Part shown: positions 1 through 8,090 of the stretch, piece after piece
Position numbering within the stretch: the first letter of the stretch is position 1
Layout of the letters: each line of letters opens with the position of its first letter
Assembly (NCBI RefSeq): GCF_000012985.1
Contig: NC_007645.1
Span: 744,001 to 808,000 of the forward strand
Length of the DNA: 64,000 nt
Direction: 5' to 3'
Source of the DNA: Hahella chejuensis KCTC 2396
GTDB taxonomy: Bacteria; Pseudomonadota; Gammaproteobacteria; Pseudomonadales; Oleiphilaceae
Made by a program: the position numbers and the translations under genes
Notes under the pieces: model-generated
What the model was told of the DNA's origin: nothing
Databases searched by the model: none
What the model saw: only the letters and a program-made list of their open reading frames with translations

Positions 1-248
1 ATATGCTGGCCTCCGGCGCGCTGCAGGACCCTGAAGTGAAAATCACTTCCAGTCTGGACAAAATATTGTCGCAGAGCGTGAAAGGGCTGATCGACGAGGA
101 GAAGAAAAAGCTTTCCGGCAAGGTGCAGGCGAAACTGAATGAGATCGTCAGTGAGAAAGTCGGCGGGCTGGACAGTGAGTTGAATGGATTGGTGGATATC
201 AACGCGCTGTTGCAAGAACGCATCGGCGACTTTTCCAACCTGTTGTAA
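1..248 (+). CDS. 3' end of an unrecognised protein gene (partial)
   Basis: The reading frame is open from the left edge of the window to a TAA at 246-248, so only the last 82 or so codons are visible and the true start lies outside. The visible tail is highly charged, rich in Lys, Glu, Asp, Leu and Val, with spacing that suggests amphipathic helix or coiled coil, and ends in FSNLL. No catalytic motif or membrane segment is visible. I do not recognise the family. It is not a PstS: there is no phosphate-binding protein signature, so the pst operon that follows has no linked binding-protein gene on this side. Confidence 0.6.
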   Translation, partial: MLASGALQDPEVKITSSLDKILSQSVKGLIDEEKKKLSGKVQAKLNEIVSEKVGGLDSELNGLVDINALLQERIGDFSNLL

Positions 249-278
249 TTCACTTTCCGCTGTCATCAGCATCAATAC

Positions 279-305
279 GCGGGGACGAAACAGCTTCGTC
301 CCCGC
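279..305 (+). terminator. Strong hairpin between the partial gene and the pst operon
   Basis: A perfect 11-bp stem (279-289 with 295-305) encloses a 5-base loop. There is no T run on either side, so it is only a candidate terminator or 3'-end stabiliser for the upstream gene. Confidence 0.45.
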
Positions 306-459
306 TAACGCCACCCCACTTATTTCCCTTAAATCCCGCGTTACTCGCACGCTGCGCTGAAGTTCGGCGGATAATGGGACTGCGTCCTGATAAGCTGTCA
401 CAGAAGCTTAAAATCCCTTTGCTTTAATGAAGACTCCGCCAGCGACAAATGTGACAGGG

Positions 460-477
460 TTGTAACATAACTGTCAC
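460..477 (+). promoter_or_regulatory. Pho box upstream of pstC
   Basis: The 18 bases TTGTAACATAACTGTCAC consist of two 7-base half-sites (TTGTAAC and CTGTCAC) separated by ATAA, matching the PhoB consensus layout of two CTGTCAT-like repeats 11 bp apart. It lies 46 bases before the pstC start codon. A weak -10-like GTTATC follows about 8 bases later, as expected where the Pho box replaces the -35 element. A lone CTGTCAC half-site also occurs at 395-401. PhoB itself is encoded at 22180-22872. Binding is inferred. Confidence 0.8.
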
Positions 478-523
478 ATTGTGCCGTTATCGTTTGCGCA
501 TCTTTTAATATTGGGATTTCACT

Positions 524-2800
524 ATGAATGAGGCGGTATCTGTCAAAGCCCCAGAGATAGACTTCAATACCCCCCAGCTCAAGCGCCACCGCAGTATCCG
601 AACCCTGAAAGACAAAATGGCGAAAGGGTTTATAGCCGCCGGCGGCGTGAGCGTCATTGTTGCAGTCACCCTGATCTTCTTTTACTTACTGTATGAAGTG
701 GCGCCGATTTTTAAATCCGCGTCCGTAGATGCTATCGCCAGCTATGACGCTCCCGGCGAGAAGGGCGCAACCCTGTTGCTGGGCATGGAAGAGCAGGCCG
801 AGAAGGGGCTGAGGCTGAATGATAATGGCAATGTCGCCTTCTTTAATTTAAAAGACGGCTCTGTCGATTCCGCTACCCGACTGCCTATTCCAGATAGCGC
901 GACGCTGACCGGCGTCAACGAAGGCGCGCCAGGCTCCAACACTGTGGTGGCTGGCGTGAGTGACGGCAGCGTCGTTATCTTTAAACACACATACAAGATC
1001 ACCTGGCCGAACAATGTCCGGGTGATCACGCCATCCCTGGAGTTTCCTTATGGCGAGTCTCCGATGGCGTTGGATCCTTCCGGGGCGGCGCTGACTCATG
1101 TGGCGGTGCGTGATAATAATGATTATCTGCTGGTCGTGGGCGCCAATGCCTCCAACAAGCTGTTCGCCAGCTTTTATGAGAAAGAAGCGAACTTCCTGAC
1201 TGGCGACGTGACGCTGGAAGAATCAACCGTCACCATGCCTTCAGTGAATGGCGATATCGTTTCCATTCAGATCAGTCCGGACACCCGTTGGCTGTATATC
1301 GCCACCAAGAGCGGCAAGCTGGACATGTACGACATTTCCAACAAGCAGTCGCCGGATCTGATCGCTCGCGTCGACGCTGTGGCGTCAGGCTCCCAGATTA
1401 CTGACATGCGCTTTCTGCTGGGCGGCTATTCCTTGTTGATTGCCAACAACCGTGGCGAAATTCGTCAGTGGTTCCCAGTCCGCGACACTGAAAACCAGTA
1501 TCACTTGCAGCATGTGCGCAGCTTCCAGGCGGGCAAGGCGGCAATCGCCAAGATCGCAGTGGAGCCAAGACGGAAAGGTTTTCTGGTCGCTACCGCTCAG
1601 GGCGAAGCGGCGATTTTCAACACCACTGCTGAGCGCAATCTGCTGCAGGCGCAGATCGTTGACAGCGACGTCAAGCATCTGTCGATTGCGCCCAGAGCTA
1701 ACTTCATGCTGCTGCAGTCGCAAGATGACCGCCTGCATTTCTGGAGCATCGACAATGAACACCCGGACGTGTCCTGGTCCGCGCTTTGGAACGAAGTGTG
1801 GTATGAGGGCTATGCCGAGCCAGACTATGTTTGGCAGTCTTCCGCCGCCAGTAATGATTTTGAACCCAAGTACAGTCTGACGCCTCTGGTATTCGGCACG
1901 ATCAAAGCGGCGTTCTACGCCATGTTGATCGCAATTCCTCTGGCGATCTGCGGCGCCTTGTATACCGCTCATTTCATGTCGCCGACTTTGCGTCGGAAAG
2001 TGAAGCCGGCGATTGAGCTGATGGAAGCATTGCCGACGGTCATTTTGGGCTTCCTGGCGGGGCTGTTTTTCGCTCCCTTTATGGAATCGCACATGCCGGG
2101 CGTATTTACGCTGTTGGTGTTGACTCCCATCGCGATTCTTGTGTTCAGCTTCGCATGGGTCAACATGCCGCAATCCGTACGCTTGATAGTGCCGGAAGGC
2201 TGGGAGCCATTGTTGCTGTTGCCGGTTATTTGCTTCATCGGCTGGCTCAGCTTTGCGATCAGCCCTGCTGTAGAAGTCGCTTTGTTCGCCGGCAATATGC
2301 CTCTTTGGCTGAAAGAAAACCTGGGCCTCGATTATGACCAGCGCAACGCGCTTGTGGTTGGCGCGGCGATGGGCTTTGCGGTGATTCCCACTATTTTCTC
2401 CATTACCGAAGACGCCGTATTCAGCGTGCCCAAGCATCTGACCTACGGATCATTGGCGCTGGGCGCAACACAATGGCAAACCATGATTCGCGTTGTGCTG
2501 CCTACCGCCAGCCCGGGCATTTTCTCCGCATTGATGATCGGTCTGGGACGCGCTGTCGGTGAAACCATGATCGTACTGATGGCGACAGGCAACACGCCGA
2601 TTATGGATATGAATATTTTTGAGGGCATGCGTACGCTGGCCGCTAACATTGCGGTGGAAATGCCAGAATCTGAAGTTGGCAGCTCGCACTTCCGGATTCT
2701 GTTCCTGGCGGCGTTCGTGTTGTTCCTGTTCACTTTCCTGGTGAACACTGTGGCTGAATTCGTGCGCCAGCGTCTGCGGGCCAAGTACAGCGTGATCTAA
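524..2800 (+). CDS. pstC: Phosphate ABC transporter permease PstC, long form
   Basis: Inner-membrane permease of the high-affinity phosphate ABC transporter. The protein has 758 residues against about 320 for E. coli PstC. After a cytoplasmic stretch there is one membrane helix near residues 38-60, then about 390 mostly hydrophilic residues with repeated short beta-like segments, probably periplasmic. The canonical permease domain begins near residue 456, with the EAA-type loop (GSLALGATQW) near 641 that contacts the ATPase PstB. It is first in pstC-pstA-pstB-phoU and follows a Pho box, so phosphate-starvation induction is likely. The long N-terminal region is known in some other gammaproteobacterial PstC proteins; its role is not evident. 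The start ATG is the first in frame, with a weak GGGA 9 bases upstream. Confidence 0.93.
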   Translation: MNEAVSVKAPEIDFNTPQLKRHRSIRTLKDKMAKGFIAAGGVSVIVAVTLIFFYLLYEVAPIFKSASVDAIASYDAPGEKGATLLLGMEEQAEKGLRLNDNGNVAFFNLKDGSVDSATRLPIPDSATLTGVNEGAPGSNTVVAGVSDGSVVIFKHTYKITWPNNVRVITPSLEFPYGESPMALDPSGAALTHVAVRDNNDYLLVVGANASNKLFASFYEKEANFLTGDVTLEESTVTMPSVNGDIVSIQISPDTRWLYIATKSGKLDMYDISNKQSPDLIARVDAVASGSQITDMRFLLGGYSLLIANNRGEIRQWFPVRDTENQYHLQHVRSFQAGKAAIAKIAVEPRRKGFLVATAQGEAAIFNTTAERNLLQAQIVDSDVKHLSIAPRANFMLLQSQDDRLHFWSIDNEHPDVSWSALWNEVWYEGYAEPDYVWQSSAASNDFEPKYSLTPLVFGTIKAAFYAMLIAIPLAICGALYTAHFMSPTLRRKVKPAIELMEALPTVILGFLAGLFFAPFMESHMPGVFTLLVLTPIAILVFSFAWVNMPQSVRLIVPEGWEPLLLLPVICFIGWLSFAISPAVEVALFAGNMPLWLKENLGLDYDQRNALVVGAAMGFAVIPTIFSITEDAVFSVPKHLTYGSLALGATQWQTMIRVVLPTASPGIFSALMIGLGRAVGETMIVLMATGNTPIMDMNIFEGMRTLAANIAVEMPESEVGSSHFRILFLAAFVLFLFTFLVNTVAEFVRQRLRAKYSVI

Positions 2801-2866
2801 GGTCACGCTGAGTCATGCGGAAGTCCGATGGGCAGTAAAGAAATCTGAGAGAATCGAGAGAACAGA

Positions 2867-4531
2867 ATGCGCGTTTCACTGAAAACCTGGTTTAACAAAG
2901 GCGATCCCTGGATCTGGATTAACGCCGGCGCCGTATCGATCAGTCTGGTGATGGTGTTCGGTCTGCTGCTGCTGATTGGCGTGCGCGGCTTGGCCCACTT
3001 TTGGCCTCATAGCCTGATGGAAACGGATTATCTTGGCGAAAACGATAAAACCACGCTGTTGATCGGCGAGATCGTTGAAACGGAAGAAGTGCCGGCGGAG
3101 CAATTACACGCCGCAGGCGTGCAGGTGCCGCCGGGTGTGGATTATATGCGCCGGGACCTGATCAAGACCGGCAACAGGGACCTGCTCGGCTCCGACTTTC
3201 GTTGGGTGCTGGCGGACCGCATGCGCGACGTGCGCTATCCCAAAGAGTTGATGGCGCTGGAGCGTCGAGAGTGGGGTAATTTCTACGGTTATTTGGTGTC
3301 CGTCAAAGAAAATGGCTCGGTAGTAGCCTCTGGGGCCGGCGCTTGGGATGAGTTACAGTCCCGCATTGATCGCGCCCTGTCGTTGCACGACCGTATCTAT
3401 GACATCGAAAAGCAGCAGATTGGTAAGGTGAACTATTCGCTGGAGCGTCTGCGTCTGAAGGAACGCCGCTTGGAGCTGGATGGCCGCAAGACGCCGGAAG
3501 CTATGGCGGAGATTGAAGCTGAGCGCGCGGAACAGCACGCTACGTATGAAGCGCTGCAGAAAGATCTGGACGAGCTGTATCAGGAAATCAAACGCGATGC
3601 CCTGGTGGCTCGCGCGATGAACGGTAAAGAGTTGGAAATCTCCCTGTCCAAAGTGGTGCGCGCCTTTCAGCCGAACCAGATGGGAGTAGTGGAAAAGGTT
3701 GGATTCTATTTCGCCAAGATCTGGGAATTCATTAGCGATGATCCGCGTGAAGCGAATACTGAGGGCGGCATCTTCCCGGCTATTTACGGCACGGTATTGA
3801 TGGTGATCATTATGTCCGTGCTGGTGACGCCACTGGGTGTGATTGCCGCCGTTTACCTCCGGGAATATGCGCATCAAGGCGCGCTGACGCGCATCATCCG
3901 CATCGCGGTCAATAACTTGGCGGGAGTTCCCTCCATTGTGTACGGCGTATTTGGTCTGGGCTTCTTTATCTATTTCCTCGGTAGCGGTATTGACGAACAC
4001 TTCTTTCCTGAAGCGCTGCCTTCGCCGACCTTTGGCGCTCCCGGACTGTTGTGGGCGTCGATCACTCTGGCGATTCTGACTTTGCCAGTCGTCATCGTCG
4101 CCACGGAGGAGGGCCTCGCCCGTATTCCCCGTTCGATTCGCGAAGGCAGCCTGGCGTTGGGTGCCACCAAGGCGGAAACGCTGTGGCGGGTTGTCCTGCC
4201 AATGGCCAGCCCGGCCATGATGACCGGTGTGATTCTCGCGATAGCGCGCGCCGCTGGGGAAGTCGCACCTTTGATGTTGGTAGGGGTGGTTAAGCTGGCT
4301 CCGTCGCTGCCGCTGGATGGTAATTATCCTTATCTGCACCTGGATCAAAAATTTATGCACCTGGGCTTCCATATCTACGACGTCGGTTTCCAAAGCCCCA
4401 ACGTAGAGGCGGCGCGCCCACTGGTTTATGCGACGGCCCTGTTGCTGGTGGCGGTGATCGCATTACTTAACCTGAGTGCGGTGGCGATTCGTAACCGCCT
4501 GCGTGAAAAGTACAAAGCCCTTGAGATGTAA
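2867..4531 (+). CDS. pstA: Phosphate ABC transporter permease PstA, long form
   Basis: Second permease of the Pst system, pairing with PstC in the inner membrane. At 554 residues it is nearly twice the usual length of about 300. One helix lies near residues 20-40. A long inserted region follows, with a charged segment at about 170-245 rich in Glu, Arg, Lys and Leu that looks like a coiled coil. The permease domain starts near residue 302, and the EAA loop (EGSLALGATKAE) is near 426. A purine-rich GAGAGAAC precedes the ATG by a few bases. It lies 66 bases after pstC. Both permeases being enlarged in the same operon suggests that the two extra regions may contact each other outside the core transporter; this is inference. 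Confidence 0.93.
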   Translation: MRVSLKTWFNKGDPWIWINAGAVSISLVMVFGLLLLIGVRGLAHFWPHSLMETDYLGENDKTTLLIGEIVETEEVPAEQLHAAGVQVPPGVDYMRRDLIKTGNRDLLGSDFRWVLADRMRDVRYPKELMALERREWGNFYGYLVSVKENGSVVASGAGAWDELQSRIDRALSLHDRIYDIEKQQIGKVNYSLERLRLKERRLELDGRKTPEAMAEIEAERAEQHATYEALQKDLDELYQEIKRDALVARAMNGKELEISLSKVVRAFQPNQMGVVEKVGFYFAKIWEFISDDPREANTEGGIFPAIYGTVLMVIIMSVLVTPLGVIAAVYLREYAHQGALTRIIRIAVNNLAGVPSIVYGVFGLGFFIYFLGSGIDEHFFPEALPSPTFGAPGLLWASITLAILTLPVVIVATEEGLARIPRSIREGSLALGATKAETLWRVVLPMASPAMMTGVILAIARAAGEVAPLMLVGVVKLAPSLPLDGNYPYLHLDQKFMHLGFHIYDVGFQSPNVEAARPLVYATALLLVAVIALLNLSAVAIRNRLREKYKALEM

Positions 4532-4573
4532 CCTGAGCCGGATGACGCCCCGAAGCCGGTGGGGAGGACTATA

Positions 4574-5458
4574 ATGAGTGAAACTATGACCAATCAGAAC
4601 GTAGTGAACGAAGAGCAGCCATTCAACGAATCCAAGCACCGTTCTCACGGTATCGACATTAGCGCGATCGAGCGCTCGATGGAGGATTTGTCGATCGACA
4701 ATGAGACGATCGCCCTTGAGGTGAACAAACTCAAGCTGTTCTACGGCGAGAAAGAAGCGTTACACGGCATTGATCTGAGCATCCCGCAGAAGCGGGTGAC
4801 GGCGTTCATCGGTCCGTCAGGTTGTGGTAAGTCCACCCTGCTGCGTTGTTTCAACCGAATGAACGATCTGGTGGACGGTTGTCGCATTGACGGCCAGATC
4901 CTGCTGGAGCAGGAAGACATTTACCGCAAGGGAGTGGATGTGGCGGAATTGCGTCGTCGGGTGGGTATGGTGTTCCAGAAGCCGAACCCATTCCCCAAGA
5001 CCATCTATGAGAACGTGGCTTACGGGCTCAGAATCCAGGGCATCAACAAGAAGCGCATCCTGGATGAGACCGTTGAATGGGCGCTCAAGTCTGCGGCGTT
5101 GTGGGATGAAGTGAAGGACCGCTTGAATGACAGCGCTTTGGGCCTGTCCGGTGGTCAGCAGCAGCGTTTGGTTATCGCCCGCACTGTGGCGGTGAAACCG
5201 GAAGTTCTTTTGCTTGACGAACCTGCATCGGCTCTTGACCCGCTATCGACGCTGAAGATCGAAGAGCTGATCCATGAGCTGAAAAACGATTACACCATCG
5301 TCATCGTCACCCATAATATGCAGCAGGCGGCGCGGGTATCGGACTATACTGCGTTCATGTACATGGGCGACCTGATTGAATTCGGCAGCACCAACCAGCT
5401 GTTCACCAATCCGTCCTGCAAGCAGACAGAAGATTATATTACCGGGCGTTACGGGTAA
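4574..5458 (+). CDS. pstB: Phosphate ABC transporter ATPase PstB
   Basis: Cytoplasmic ATPase that powers phosphate import through PstCA. Walker [10 protein letters not shown] begins near residue 80, the ABC signature LSGGQQQR near 191 and Walker B LLLDEP near 213, followed by the usual switch histidine in VTHNMQ. The ATG at 4574 is chosen because GGGGAGG at 4561-4567 sits 6 bases upstream; a GTG in the same frame at 4559 would have no such site. The first 45 residues precede the ATPase core as a polar extension, longer than in E. coli PstB. It lies 42 bases after pstA and 38 before phoU. Confidence 0.96.
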   Translation: MSETMTNQNVVNEEQPFNESKHRSHGIDISAIERSMEDLSIDNETIALEVNKLKLFYGEKEALHGIDLSIPQKRVTAFIGPSGCGKSTLLRCFNRMNDLVDGCRIDGQILLEQEDIYRKGVDVAELRRRVGMVFQKPNPFPKTIYENVAYGLRIQGINKKRILDETVEWALKSAALWDEVKDRLNDSALGLSGGQQQRLVIARTVAVKPEVLLLDEPASALDPLSTLKIEELIHELKNDYTIVIVTHNMQQAARVSDYTAFMYMGDLIEFGSTNQLFTNPSCKQTEDYITGRYG

Positions 5459-5496
5459 CAGTTTTCCCCGGCGGAAATTAGTAATAGGAAGCATAT

Positions 5497-6216
5497 ATGG
5501 CGAACTCAGACGTTCATTTGCAGCATATTTCTCAACAGTTCAATGTCGATTTGCGGGAGCTTCGGAACCATGTTCTGGTGATGGGCGGCCTGGTGGAAAA
5601 GCAGGTGGCGGACGCGGTTGAGGCATTGGTGCGAGGGGATTCCGAACTGGCCGAAATGGTGCGCCAGAATGACAATGACGTCGATAAACTGGAACTTACC
5701 ATTGATGAGGAATGCACCAGGGTGATCGCCAAGCGCCAGCCTACGGCGAGCGATTTGCGCCTGGTGGTGGCGATTGCGAAAATGGTTAACGACCTGGAGC
5801 GCATCGGCGATGAGTCGGAGAAAATCGCCAAGAACGCGCTGCAATTGCTGGAAGAAGGCGAAGCGCCGCGGGGTTACGTGGAAGTGCGTCATATCGGCAG
5901 CCATGTCGGAAAAATGGTGCATGACGCACTGGACGCCTTCGCCCGTTTTGATTTGGACTTGGCCTTTGAAGTCATGAAAGAAGACAAGTCAGTGGACATC
6001 GAGTATAAAACCGCGATGCGTTCACTGGTGACGTTCATGATGGAAGATCCGCGCAGTATCTCCCGAATCCTTAGCGTCATGTGGGTGTTGCGTGCGCTGG
6101 AGCGCATCGGCGACCACGCCAGAAATATCTGTGAGCACGTGATTTTCATGGTGAAGGGTAAGGATGTGCGCCATGCTTCTCTGGAGAAAACCGAGAAGCT
6201 TATCGAAAGATCCTGA
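5497..6216 (+). CDS. phoU: Phosphate regulon negative regulator PhoU
   Basis: PhoU couples the Pst transporter to the PhoR kinase so that phosphoryl signalling stops when phosphate is plentiful. The 239 residues match the family's length and contain the two repeated three-helix PhoU domains, with metal-binding motifs of the DNDVDKLE and NDLERIGDE type in the first half and LERIGDHARN in the second. AGGAAG lies 6 bases before the ATG. It ends the pst operon and is followed at once by a strong terminator. Its predicted partners PhoR and PhoB are encoded about 15 kb away in this window. Confidence 0.96.
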   Translation: MANSDVHLQHISQQFNVDLRELRNHVLVMGGLVEKQVADAVEALVRGDSELAEMVRQNDNDVDKLELTIDEECTRVIAKRQPTASDLRLVVAIAKMVNDLERIGDESEKIAKNALQLLEEGEAPRGYVEVRHIGSHVGKMVHDALDAFARFDLDLAFEVMKEDKSVDIEYKTAMRSLVTFMMEDPRSISRILSVMWVLRALERIGDHARNICEHVIFMVKGKDVRHASLEKTEKLIERS

Positions 6217-6243
6217 CCTTTTTCCGGCGAGTCTATTTATGGT

Positions 6244-6269
6244 AAAACGCAGCTTCGGTTGCGTTTTTT
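6244..6269 (+). terminator. Rho-independent terminator of the pst-phoU operon
   Basis: A 10-bp stem (one G-T wobble) closes a TTCG tetraloop and its 3' arm runs directly into a run of six T. This is a classic intrinsic terminator 27 bases after the phoU stop codon. Confidence 0.93.
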
Positions 6270-6314
6270 GTGTTTAGCGCCGCTGATTCAACAATTGTTA
6301 TCAGGACTTGTGCA

Positions 6315-6707
6315 TTGTCTACGCCGCTTTTTTGTTATGGCACGTTACGTCACCCTCATGTGATGCAACGGCTGTTAGGCTGGACGCCGGAAGCCTCCGC
6401 CGCCAGACTGCCGGGATATCGTTGTTTACAGGTTGTCGGAAAGGCCTATCCTGGCCTTTGGCGCGACCGGAATGCAGATTGCACTGGTTACCTCTACCAC
6501 GGCCTGACTCAGCATGACATCACCCGCCTTGACCACTATGAAGGCGATGATTACGTCCGTCGTTACTGCATGGTAAGGACGCCTGGAGGCGGCCGCCTTA
6601 TTGCCTGGGTCTACCTTTACCGCCGGCCCGAAAAACTGACCACCCGTATCTGGCGTTACGAAACCTTTCTGCGGGATAGTCTGGTTAACTATCTTGGTGA
6701 ATTGTAG
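6315..6707 (+). CDS. Gamma-glutamylcyclotransferase-like (AIG2 family) protein
   Basis: Small cytoplasmic protein of the gamma-glutamylcyclotransferase fold, seen from the N-terminal FCYGTLRHP motif and the downstream LDHYEGDDYVRR segment carrying the family's acidic residue. The family acts on gamma-glutamyl amino compounds; the substrate here cannot be told. I place the start at TTG 6315 (protein starting STPLFCYG) because AGGA at 6303-6306 is well spaced and the YGTL strand normally lies at the very N-terminus. A GTG at 6270 falls in the phoU terminator and is unlikely. The product would be 130 residues. It is probably transcribed alone. Confidence 0.78.
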   Translation: MSTPLFCYGTLRHPHVMQRLLGWTPEASAARLPGYRCLQVVGKAYPGLWRDRNADCTGYLYHGLTQHDITRLDHYEGDDYVRRYCMVRTPGGGRLIAWVYLYRRPEKLTTRIWRYETFLRDSLVNYLGEL

Positions 6708-6833
6708 GTTTTTGTAATATAAGCCGGTTTTTCAAAGCGCTGAAAATTTAGACAACTATACTGGAAGACAGGCGAACGGATTCATGCCGCTCGCCATGTC
6801 TTTTTGTTGTCGTTGTTTTTGGGATGCTCTCAT

Positions 6834-7661
6834 ATGAAGTTGTTCCGCGCTGTTTTCTGTCTGTTGTCCGCTCTTCTACTTTCCGCTCCTGTTTTCGCCG
6901 TTAAATCGGACGCCTCGCTATCCGCAAATTTGCTGGCTCAAACAGGTGTGGATGAATTGCTGTCGCGCTATCCGGATATGATTAAAACCGGAATACGCGC
7001 CAACATCCGACGCACTGGCGCGTCGGAAGATCTGATGGACCTGTTTGAACGGGTGGTGGATGGCGCTTATCAGGCGGACGACCTGCAAAGTCAGGTCGAG
7101 AGACGCCTGGAGCAGCAGCTATCGCCAGCGGAAATGCGTCATATTTTGCAGTGGTATCGGTCCCCAATCGGTCAGAAAATCGTGGCGGCGGAGCTTAACG
7201 CTATGAGCACGGAGGAATACGCCGAGGCGCAGAAAAGAATGGAGAGCCTGAGCGAGGAAAACAAAGGCGGCGAGAGGGAGCATCTGTTCTCCGCCTATGA
7301 TCGCGCCACCCGGGCGACGGACTCCATGCTGGATAATACAGTCACAATCCAATTGGCTATGGCCGCCGCAATAACCTCTGTAGTGAAAGGTCCAGAGTTG
7401 CCTTCATATCATGATCTGAAAAGGGTGATTGAAGAGCGCCGCTTCTCCATGCGAGGCATGGTGGGACAGCAAGTCTATCTGAACTACCTCTATACCTATC
7501 GAAACGTACCGCTCACAGACATGAAGGACTACATTGCGTTCGCTCGCACCGACGCGGGATCGCGTTTTGTGGAAGCGTTAAAGACAGCTTTGTTTGATGT
7601 GCTGGAAGAACGTTCAGAGATGCTAGGGGAAAGATTGAACCAATTGGCTGGGGCGCAGTAA
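6834..7661 (+). CDS. Exported DUF2059 domain protein
   Basis: A 275-residue protein with a clear Sec signal peptide (about residues 1-22, ending PVFA). The central QWYRSPIGQKIVAAE stretch is typical of DUF2059, a helical domain found in exported proteins of unknown function. A second, similar YIAFARTDAGSRFVEAL stretch near the C-terminus suggests an internal duplication of the unit. The ATG at 6834 is preferred over an upstream TTG because it opens the signal peptide. Most likely periplasmic. No operon partner is evident. Confidence 0.75.
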   Translation: MKLFRAVFCLLSALLLSAPVFAVKSDASLSANLLAQTGVDELLSRYPDMIKTGIRANIRRTGASEDLMDLFERVVDGAYQADDLQSQVERRLEQQLSPAEMRHILQWYRSPIGQKIVAAELNAMSTEEYAEAQKRMESLSEENKGGEREHLFSAYDRATRATDSMLDNTVTIQLAMAAAITSVVKGPELPSYHDLKRVIEERRFSMRGMVGQQVYLNYLYTYRNVPLTDMKDYIAFARTDAGSRFVEALKTALFDVLEERSEMLGERLNQLAGAQ

Positions 7662-8090
7662 CCGCCTTAGTTCTTTGAAAGGAGTCGAACGCCTGACATA
7701 AAACAGGAGTTGCCCGCGGGTCGGGAGGAGGGAGAGATGACCCGCAGGCGGCCATCCTGTCGAAACCGGATGGAGCGCCGGATGCGTTGCGACATCACCG
7801 GACCCCTTGAGATCAGTCCTGCCGCTATTCCGCCAGCGCTGAGCGCAACTGTAACCAATTCCCTTTGTCCCAGGGTTGACGCATATCAACAACCCCGGCG
7901 TTTTATCCGGATTATGCTTAGCGCCTACAAGCCATCAGAGACTTAAGCTTAATTGCGCAATCTTTTCCCAGCCCATAAAATTTCAACGTTTTTCATTATG
8001 TTCTGCGCCTGCAGGCGGTGGTTTGTAGTAAATCGTTGACAGGGGCGCGCTCAATAACAATAACCGAGAACTAAAGTACGGATTAGCTGA
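7662..8090 (+). other. Long non-coding, structured region upstream of nhaD
   Basis: No convincing gene in these 429 bases; a 78-codon frame from a TTG at 7710 has Arg/Pro-rich, unstructured content and no usable ribosome site. Several stems are visible: GCGGGTC with GACCCGC around 7715-7746, CCATCC with GGATGG nested in GGCG/CGCC around 7749-7781, and GGGTTG with CAACCC around 7872-7896. A perfect palindrome CGCCTGCAGGCG is at 8006-8017. The CGCAACTGTAA near 7841 recalls the cobalamin riboswitch core, but no B12 box follows. It may hold a regulatory leader or small RNA. Confidence 0.4.
8036..8064 (+). promoter_or_regulatory. Candidate sigma-70 promoter of nhaD
   Basis: A perfect -35 TTGACA (8036-8041) is followed after 17 bases by AATAAC (8059-8064, four of six matches to TATAAT). 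Transcription would start about 20 bases before the nhaD ATG, which would leave the structured region upstream outside the transcript. Confidence 0.45.

Noticed and set aside
1385-2437. A 350-codon open frame antisense to pstC (and a similar 346-codon frame at 3353-4393 antisense to pstA).
   Set aside because: Composition is Arg/His/Gln-rich without any family motif, as expected for the shadow of a GC-rich gene. The sense frames are clear Pst permeases.
7830-7870. CGCAACTGTAA near 7841 suggested a cobalamin riboswitch before nhaD.
   Set aside because: The B12 box and the GGGAA-type upstream element are missing and an antiporter is not a typical cobalamin target. A single 11-base match is not enough.
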